A stretch of DNA of 64,000 bases. It comes from Microbacterium soli (lineage in GTDB: Bacteria > Actinomycetota > Actinomycetes > Actinomycetales > Microbacteriaceae). The stretch spans positions 496,001 through 560,000 of the forward strand of contig NZ_BAABCP010000001.1 of NCBI RefSeq assembly GCF_039539005.1, written 5' to 3'. Positions 56,463-62,476 of the stretch are shown here, one piece after another; position 1 is the first letter of the stretch, and each line of letters opens with the position of its first letter. Position numbers and translations under genes: made by a program. The notes beneath the pieces are model-generated. The model was not told the origin of the DNA, searched no databases, and worked only from the letters and a program-made list of their open reading frames with translations.

Positions 56463-57791
56463 TCAGTGCTCCCAACTTCCCGTGAGTCCATTGAACGAAC
56501 TGATCAGATCGGACACAGGCGTCGCCTCATCGGCCTCGCGGACCTTCAAGCGCACCTGCTCCGCCTCGGCACCGGCCGAGCCCGCGAGCACACGGAACTT
56601 CTCCTCCACCGCCGGCCACTCATCGCCTGCGCTGGTCGGACGGCTCTCGGCCTGAAGCCTCTCGTAGACATCGCCACGGCGAGTGGTGACCACCACACGG
56701 GCTCCACCGCCGTCGATGTCATCCGCCGCGCGGGCACGGGTCGCAGCCTCGAGGCTGCGGTAGGCCGGATCCCGCGAGATCTCGTCGGAGAAGAAGTCCG
56801 GGACCACTGGCGGCATTCCCAGAAGCGACATCGCGACGACCGCGGAGACGCTGAACTTCGCCTGCAGCAGGGTGGATGGTGCTGGATTGATCACGACATG
56901 CTCGAAATCACGGCCGATTGCGACATCGACGGACGAGATGGTCTCCGGCGAGATCTCATGCGACCGTGCGATGCTCTGCGCCGCCCGGATCGCCGCGTGC
57001 GTGCCGAAGCACGTCGCGTAGTACTTGAACTGGGTGTCGGCGATGGCGATGCGCTCTCCCGTTCCCAGATCCGGCTCCTCGACGTCCGTCATGAGCCGCA
57101 GCACGCCGCTGGGACCGGACAGAACATCCGGCAGCGTCCACGATCCCTCCACGGCCGCGACCGCTGCCTCGACTCCGTTCCTCGCCGCACACCCCACCTG
57201 CCAGGGCTTGCCGATGCTGCCGAAGCCGGCCATCGTGCCGGAAGCCTGCAGCCCTGCAAGGCCGACGGCGTCCTTCATCGATCGGGTATCCGCTCCGAAC
57301 AGCTGAGCGGAAGCGATGGCCGCACCGATGCTTCCCAGCACGGCCGTCGGATGCCAGCCCCGGGTGAACAGCGCCGCGCCGTACGCGGATCCCAGCGCGA
57401 CGACCGCCTCGACGCCCGCTGTGATGGCTGCGAACAGTTCTCCCAGCGCGGCGTCACGGCTCTCCGCAGTCGCCAGAGCGGCTCCGATCACCGCAGCGCT
57501 CGCATGGCCCGGAACGCCCAGGTGGAAGTCATCGAAGTCCAGCTGATGCGCGTACGCCGCGTTCACCCGGGCCGCGCTCTGCGGCGGCAGCCGGTCACCC
57601 GTCCTCAGATCAGTCGCGCTCCCGCGGCCCGCAGCGCGCACCGATCGCGCAAGCGGACGCACGTCCGCAGCCAGGATGACACCGAGCCAGTCGAGCAGGC
57701 ACTGCCGCACCCGCTCGTCCACCTCTCGCCACCGCTGAGCGCTGCTACGCGCACGAGCGACGACCAACCCGGTTAGATCCTCATCGACCAT
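56463..57791 (-). CDS. MmgE/PrpD-family protein C
   Basis: 442-aa family member. The acid/His cluster is present as HQLDFDDFHLGVPGHAS. The Lys motif reads GKPWQVGCAARNG, where the usual His is Gln. Overall it is distant from the other two paralogues, so they are not recent duplicates. It is the first gene of the operon with the ABC importer and ThDP enzyme, implying that it acts on the imported compound. GGAG lies before the ATG. Confidence 0.86.
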   Translation of the reverse strand: MVDEDLTGLVVARARSSAQRWREVDERVRQCLLDWLGVILAADVRPLARSVRAAGRGSATDLRTGDRLPPQSAARVNAAYAHQLDFDDFHLGVPGHASAAVIGAALATAESRDAALGELFAAITAGVEAVVALGSAYGAALFTRGWHPTAVLGSIGAAIASAQLFGADTRSMKDAVGLAGLQASGTMAGFGSIGKPWQVGCAARNGVEAAVAAVEGSWTLPDVLSGPSGVLRLMTDVEEPDLGTGERIAIADTQFKYYATCFGTHAAIRAAQSIARSHEISPETISSVDVAIGRDFEHVVINPAPSTLLQAKFSVSAVVAMSLLGMPPVVPDFFSDEISRDPAYRSLEAATRARAADDIDGGGARVVVTTRRGDVYERLQAESRPTSAGDEWPAVEEKFRVLAGSAGAEAEQVRLKVREADEATPVSDLISSFNGLTGSWEH

Positions 57792-57888
57792 CTGAACGAC
57801 TCCATGTACACCACAGAATGGGCACTGCAGATCAACCGAGAGCCGCAGGAAAGGAGCCGGAGATGAGTGTGCTGCGAGTGGGACTGAC

Positions 57889-57949
57889 TGTCGCCAGCGA
57901 CATCTACCGCCTAGGGCCTAAAGCTAGCCAGATCGATCCGGCCTGTCAA
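57889..57949 (-). promoter_or_regulatory. Promoter and palindrome upstream of MmgE/PrpD gene C
   Basis: TTGACA (57949-57944) and TAGCTT (57926-57921) on the minus strand, with a 17-base spacer, form a near-consensus sigma70-type promoter, the best in the window. Downstream, TGTCGC-CA-GCGACA (57889-57902) is a perfect palindrome in the leader and may be an operator or hairpin. It would drive the five-gene operon ending at 50806. Confidence 0.7.
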
Positions 57950-58017
57950 GGCTCCGACGACGGCACGGGAGGGTGCCGAACGCTGGATGGCGCAGATGCT
58001 GCACCGGTGGCGCTGTC

Positions 58018-58386
58018 TCAGTCGAACCGGCCATTGCTCGTATTATCCCCGCTCTCCGCGACGCCTCCTTCCTCGGCGGCGATGTGCTCGCGGTACCGTC
58101 GCACGAGATCGCGATAGCACTGGCAGATCGCACCCTGCGCCGCACCCCAGTAATCCCGCTGCACCCGGGCGATGAACTCGCCGTCATCGGACATCAGATT
58201 CTGCCCCGTGAGCAGCTCTGCCACGAACCGCTGGTTCTGCGGTGCGTAAAGCGACGCCCAGCCTTCGGTGACGATGTGCGTCTCCCGATCGACGACGGCA
58301 CCCATGCCCAGGTTTCCGGTCGTCGCTCTGATCATCGTCCCGGTCGGCATCTTCGCGTATCCCGTGACAACCACTGTTCTGGGCAT
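58018..58386 (-). CDS. DUF3870-like protein
   Basis: 122-aa protein opening with VVVTGYAKMPTGTMIRATTG, then LGMGAVVDRETHIVTEGWAS, and later VAELLTGQNLMSDDGEFIARVQRDY and the AQGAICQCYRDLVRRY helix (given here in parts). I recognise this layout as DUF3870, a small family of unknown function often found beside CoA-dependent catabolic genes. GGAGAG precedes ATG 58386. It is divergent from the CaiB operon and upstream of MmgE/PrpD gene C. No catalytic motif is obvious. Confidence 0.65.
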   Translation of the reverse strand: MPRTVVVTGYAKMPTGTMIRATTGNLGMGAVVDRETHIVTEGWASLYAPQNQRFVAELLTGQNLMSDDGEFIARVQRDYWGAAQGAICQCYRDLVRRYREHIAAEEGGVAESGDNTSNGRFD

Positions 58387-58657
58387 CGGCTCTCCATCTC
58401 GTGAGGGACAAATCCGCAGCGGATCCGCCCCCGGCAGTCCGAGCAGAGCATAGGAGATGACACTGGGGGGGAGAACCCGCAAGGCGACATATCCGGCAAA
58501 AGCGTGATTGACAACGCAATGCCGTCCGTGCACCATGGTACTCGTCACCAGTCACCTACGGCGGCGCCGGCCTCACCCCGGTCGCCGATTCATTCGCCGA
58601 GCGACTCCCTGCTAATCCGAGCAAGAGCCGGGTTAATCGGCGATCAGGGAGTTGACG
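58387..58657. promoter_or_regulatory. Divergent control region between DUF3870 and the CaiB operon
   Basis: On the minus strand TTGTCA plus a 17-base spacer plus TATGTC (about 58514 to 58486) is a fair promoter for the DUF3870 gene. On the plus strand TTGACA (58508-58513) is a possible -35 without a good -10. Two nested inverted repeats precede caiB: TCGCCGATT/AATCGGCGA (58582-58590/58635-58643) and CTCCCTG/CAGGGAG (58605-58611/58645-58651). The last arm contains the caiB Shine-Dalgarno, so folding would mask it. Confidence 0.5.
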
Positions 58658-59941
58658 ATGACGACAGACCCCGCAGGTCCGGCCGCCCCACCGGCGGTGG
58701 ATCCGCCTCTTGCGGGTGTGCGGATCCTGGATCTCACGCACATGCTCGCCGGCCCCTACGCCACGATGCTCCTGGCCGATCTGGGTGCTGAGATCATCAA
58801 GGTCGAACCGCCCGGCGGCGAGTTCATCCGCGGTGCCGGACCGACATTCGGTGACGGCGAAGAGGCGTTCGGCGGTTATTTCCACAGCGTGAATCGCAAC
58901 AAGCGCAGTCTTCCGCTCAATCTGCGCGATCCGGAGGGCCGCAGGATCTTCCTGGAGTTCGTCGACTCGGCGGATGCAGTGATCGAGAACTTCCGGGTCG
59001 GCATCATGGAGTCGCTCGCACTGGACTGGGAAGTCCTGCACGCACGCAATCCACGGCTCGTCTACGGCTGCATCCGCGGCTTCGGGGATCCTCGAACCGG
59101 GATGAGTCCGTACGTGAACTGGCCTGCCTACGACGTCGTCGCGCAGGCCATGGGCGGTTTCATGCACGTCAATGGCTTTCCCGAGCGTGAACCGGTCAAG
59201 TCCGGCATCGGGATCGGTGATCTGTTTCCTGCAGCGCTGCTGGATATCGGCGTTCTTTCTGCGATCCTCCAGGCACGTGCAACAGGCCAGGGCCGCCTCG
59301 TCGATGTCGGAATGTACGACGCGATGATCTCACTGGCTGAGCGCAACGCCTACCAGCACTCGATCACCGGCGAGGTGCCGGGGCGGATCGGCAACTCTCA
59401 TCCGCTGTTCGCACCGTTCGGCCTCTTCGAGGCGAAGGACGGCTGGGTGACCATCGCCGCGCCCAGCAATCGCGAGTGGACCGTGTTCGCGTCATTGATC
59501 GGCCACCCTGAACTCATCGACGACCCGCGGTCGTCCCAGCCGACTGCTCGGCACGAGAACATCGAATTCGTCAACGATGTCATCCAGGAGTGGACCCGGA
59601 CGCGCACCAAGGCGGAGATCGTCAATGAACTCGGCGGTCGCGTCCCGGTCGGACCTGTGCAGACGGCTCGGGACATCGCTGCTGATCCCCATGTGGCGAT
59701 CAGGCAGATGCTCGTCGAGGTCGAGCAGCCGGGTACGGGCCACGTCGTCTCGATCGCCGGCACCCCGATCCGCTTCTCCCCCGCCAGCTCGGTGGGTATC
59801 CGCCGCGCACCACTGCTGGGGGAGGACACCGTGAGCCTTCTCGCGGAGATCGGCATCGACCAGCAGGCCGTCCAGGGATTGGTCGCTTCCGGAATCGTGG
59901 CGACCACCGCTGACGCGACCTCGGCTGCGACGCACGCGTAG
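58658..59941 (+). CDS. CaiB/BaiF-family CoA-transferase
   Basis: 427-aa class III CoA-transferase. It opens with LAGVRILDLTHMLAGPYATMLLADLGAEIIKVEPP (shown in part by ILDLTHMLAGPYATMLLADL). The catalytic Asp is D159 in PAYDVVAQAMGG. GRLVDVGMYDAMISL and GRIGNSHPLFAPFG follow the family. AGGGAG six bases upstream selects ATG 58658 over TTG 58652. As first gene of a CoA-transferase/hydratase/lyase operon it should activate a dicarboxylate such as itaconate, mesaconate or citramalate, or shift CoA as mesaconyl-CoA C1-C4 transferase does. Confidence 0.88.
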   Translation: MTTDPAGPAAPPAVDPPLAGVRILDLTHMLAGPYATMLLADLGAEIIKVEPPGGEFIRGAGPTFGDGEEAFGGYFHSVNRNKRSLPLNLRDPEGRRIFLEFVDSADAVIENFRVGIMESLALDWEVLHARNPRLVYGCIRGFGDPRTGMSPYVNWPAYDVVAQAMGGFMHVNGFPEREPVKSGIGIGDLFPAALLDIGVLSAILQARATGQGRLVDVGMYDAMISLAERNAYQHSITGEVPGRIGNSHPLFAPFGLFEAKDGWVTIAAPSNREWTVFASLIGHPELIDDPRSSQPTARHENIEFVNDVIQEWTRTRTKAEIVNELGGRVPVGPVQTARDIAADPHVAIRQMLVEVEQPGTGHVVSIAGTPIRFSPASSVGIRRAPLLGEDTVSLLAEIGIDQQAVQGLVASGIVATTADATSAATHA

Positions 59942-60014
59942 CCGACCGGCTGCATGCCTGTACCAGGCACGGCGCTCCATCATCCATATCGTTCCCGATG
60001 AGGAGGAACACCGC

Positions 60015-60548
60015 ATGTCCGATCCAACGACCTTTCCGCTGTGGCCGAAGGGCCGCTACTTCGATGACTTCGTCGTCGGGGAGGTCATCGAGCATCATTG
60101 GGGTCGCACGCTCCGCACATATGATTCGACGCTGTTCAGCTCCCTGCTTCTGCATTACTCCCCCCTGTACTTCAATGACGCGTGGGCTGCGGAGCACGGA
60201 TGCCGAGCAGACACCATCAATCCGTACTTCGTCTTCCTGCTCGTCCTCGGGATGTCCGTGGAGGACACGAGCGAGGGCGTGGACGGCGCGGCGGGGGCCT
60301 TCCTGGGTGTGGACTCCGTCGAGTTCCTGGCTCCGGTCGTCGCAAGTGACACCGTCACGTGCCGCACCGAGGTGATCGGCAAGCGGCGGTCGAAGTCACG
60401 ACCGCAACAGGGCATCGTGAGCTGGCGCACAACGGGAGTGAACCAGGACGCCGTGGAAGTGCTCCGGTTCGAGCGCTCGAATCTGACTTCTCTCAGACCG
60501 GAGCTGGAGAACTTCACCCGACGACAGCCGAAGGCGGTGCCGGCATGA
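60015..60548 (+). CDS. MaoC-like hotdog protein, subunit 1 (catalytic dyad altered)
   Basis: 177-aa single-hotdog protein related to MaoC/mesaconyl-CoA hydratases (RYFDDFVVGEVIEHHWGRTL). Where (R)-hydratases have D-x4-H, this has H47 and Y52 (LHYSPLYFND), so it may be a non-catalytic partner. GAGGAGG precedes the ATG, and a 4-base overlap joins it to the second hotdog gene. The two probably form a heterodimer equivalent to a double-hotdog hydratase. The 73-bp gap after caiB holds nothing notable. Confidence 0.78.
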   Translation: MSDPTTFPLWPKGRYFDDFVVGEVIEHHWGRTLRTYDSTLFSSLLLHYSPLYFNDAWAAEHGCRADTINPYFVFLLVLGMSVEDTSEGVDGAAGAFLGVDSVEFLAPVVASDTVTCRTEVIGKRRSKSRPQQGIVSWRTTGVNQDAVEVLRFERSNLTSLRPELENFTRRQPKAVPA

Positions 60549-61018
60549 GCATCACGGGATCGGACAACTGCTTCGAGGACTTCGAAGTCGGCATGCGGTT
60601 CAGGCACGCGCGAGGGAAGACCATCACCGAGCTCGAGAACGTGCTGCTGACGAACCTCGTGATGAACACGGCCGATGCGCATTTCAATGAGGCGCGTATG
60701 TCGCAGACACCGCTGGGAACATCCATCGTGTTCGGCGGCATCACCGCATCGCTGGTCATCGGGCTGGCGAGCCAGGACACTGCGGACTCGATGCTCGAAG
60801 ACCGCGGGATCACCGATCTCCGGCTCTTGGTCCCGGTGGTGCATGGCGACACGATCCGCGCCGCGACGGAGGTGCTCGCGACCGAGCCGTACGATGACCG
60901 CTCCGGCTTGCTGACGCTCCACCACTGGGGCTACAACCAGCGCAATCAGATCGTCGCCGAACTCACTCGCGTGATCCGTGTCCCACGTCGGCACGCCATC
61001 AAGGAAGGAAGATCATGA
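60545..61018 (+). CDS. MaoC-like hotdog hydratase, subunit 2
   Basis: 157-aa MaoC-type protein (CFEDFEVGMRFRHARGKTITELEN). At the dyad position it has N41 and H46 (VMNTADAHFNE): His is kept, Asp is not, though D44 is close. GTSIVFGGITASLVIGLAS and the C-terminal HHWGYNQRNQIVAELTR are typical of the family. With the preceding subunit it would add water to an unsaturated acyl-CoA (itaconyl-CoA or mesaconyl-CoA are candidates) to feed the lyase encoded next. It overlaps that gene by ATGA. Confidence 0.8.
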   Translation: MSITGSDNCFEDFEVGMRFRHARGKTITELENVLLTNLVMNTADAHFNEARMSQTPLGTSIVFGGITASLVIGLASQDTADSMLEDRGITDLRLLVPVVHGDTIRAATEVLATEPYDDRSGLLTLHHWGYNQRNQIVAELTRVIRVPRRHAIKEGRS

Positions 61019-61992
61019 GCACCACCCCGCACACCACCCGAGGAGCCGGACGATCGCGGAGATCGTGCCTGGCAGTACCGGGGTCGAATCCGAAGATGCA
61101 CGCGAAAGCACGCGGACTGGATGCGGATCAGTTCTTCCTCGATCTCGAGGACTCCGTCGCACCGGCTGCCAAGGAGCAGGCGCGCCACAACATCGTCGCG
61201 TCACTGCTCGAAGGCGGGTGGGGCGACAAAGTGCGCGTCGTGCGGGTCAACGACTGGACCACTCAGTGGACGTACCAGGACGTGATGACCGTCGTCGGAG
61301 CAGCAGGCGACCAGATCGATGCGATCATGCTGCCCAAAGTTCAGACACCCGGCCAGGTCGAGGCGCTGGATCTGCTCCTCACGCAGATCGAGATGGAGAA
61401 GGGCTTCGATGTCGGCGCGATCGGCATCGAGGTCCAGCTGGAGAACGCCCTCGGCATGGTGAATCTCGAAGCCATCGCAACCGCATCTGCCCGCGTGGAA
61501 ACACTCGTCTACGGCCCTGCGGATCTGATGGCCAGCCTCAATATGAAGAGCCTGATAGTCGGCGGACAGCCGAAGGGGTATCCGGCCGATGCCTACCACT
61601 ACATCCTCATGCGGATACTCATGGTCGCTCGTGCGAATGGTCTCCAGGCGATCGACGGGCCTTTCGGGCTGATCCGCGACATCCCCGCCTTCGAAGAGGC
61701 CACGTGGCGCAGTGCGGCTCTGGGCTTCGACGGCAAGTGGGTGCTGCATCCAGGGCAGATCGGACCGGCGAATTCCATCTTCTCACCGGCTCAGGAGGAA
61801 TACGACAAGGCCGAGAACATCCTCGACGCCTACGCCTGGTACACCTCGCCCGAAGGAGGGGCCCTCGGGGCGGTCATGCTTGGTGATGACTTCATCGACG
61901 AAGCATCTCGGAAGATGGCCGCCGTGATCGCCGCCAAAGGACGCAGCGCCGGACTGAAGAGGACGGCGGCATGGACCCGACCGGAGCCATGA
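61015..61992 (+). CDS. Malyl-CoA/citramalyl-CoA lyase-like protein (HpcH/HpaI, Mcl group)
   Basis: 325-aa TIM-barrel CoA-dependent aldolase. LAVPGSNPKMHAKARGLDAD, FFLDLEDSVAPAAKEQAR, the metal Glu in EVQLENALGMVN, the metal Asp in YGPADLMAS and KWVLHPGQIGPAN all follow malyl-CoA/beta-methylmalyl-CoA lyase (Mcl) rather than short CitE. Reaction products could be glyoxylate plus propionyl- or acetyl-CoA, or pyruvate plus acetyl-CoA if it cleaves citramalyl-CoA. AAGGAAGGAAG lies before the ATG. Confidence 0.88.
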   Translation: MSTTPHTTRGAGRSRRSCLAVPGSNPKMHAKARGLDADQFFLDLEDSVAPAAKEQARHNIVASLLEGGWGDKVRVVRVNDWTTQWTYQDVMTVVGAAGDQIDAIMLPKVQTPGQVEALDLLLTQIEMEKGFDVGAIGIEVQLENALGMVNLEAIATASARVETLVYGPADLMASLNMKSLIVGGQPKGYPADAYHYILMRILMVARANGLQAIDGPFGLIRDIPAFEEATWRSAALGFDGKWVLHPGQIGPANSIFSPAQEEYDKAENILDAYAWYTSPEGGALGAVMLGDDFIDEASRKMAAVIAAKGRSAGLKRTAAWTRPEP

Positions 61993-62408
61993 GCCCGGTG
62001 GGCGAGGAGGAAGTGCGGGCACGACTCGCAGCAGACGCCGCCTCGCGACACATGGGAGTCGAGATCACCAGCATCGGCGATGGATGCATAACCCTGCGCC
62101 TCCCCCCGCAGCCGTGGATGATAAACGGCCATGGCATCCTCCACGGAGGTGCGATGTTCTGGCTCGGCGACACGGCGTTCGCGTTCCTGTCGGAGTCGCG
62201 AGGTCGACCGGCTGTGACCCGCCAGGCGGGGATCACATACATCGCACCGCTGACCGTCGGGGATCAGCTTTACGCGACCGCACGGGAGAAAGCGCGATAT
62301 GGGCGGAATTCCATCGTCGATGTCGACCTCCTGGATGCAGATGATGCCCTGATCGCCACGATGACGGTTCACGGCACCGATCTGCGGGAGCGACCGCCAC
62401 AGGTGTGA
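61971..62408 (+). CDS. PaaI-like hotdog acyl-CoA thioesterase
   Basis: 145-aa thioesterase with the family motif GHGILHGGAMFWLGDTAFAFL (in part) containing the catalytic Asp, and ITYIAPLTVGDQLYATA. It ends the CaiB operon and may recycle CoA from stalled intermediates, as PaaI does in the paa cluster. ATG 61971 has GAGGA seven bases upstream and overlaps the lyase gene by 22 bases. ATG 61989 makes a neat ATGA overlap but its RBS would be too close. Confidence 0.85.
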   Translation: MDPTGAMSPVGEEEVRARLAADAASRHMGVEITSIGDGCITLRLPPQPWMINGHGILHGGAMFWLGDTAFAFLSESRGRPAVTRQAGITYIAPLTVGDQLYATAREKARYGRNSIVDVDLLDADDALIATMTVHGTDLRERPPQV

Positions 62409-62476
62409 CTGGTCGTATGGCGCGGCCACGGGCAGCCCAGCCGGACAATGTATGCAAGCACCTGTTCGCGCCCGTG

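Noticed and set aside
39335..62476. Integrative element or genomic island with integrase, att sites or tRNA target
   Set aside because: No integrase, transposase, tRNA gene or flanking direct repeat was found at the paaK or recQ borders. The different codon texture is only a visual impression and needs a GC and codon-usage calculation.
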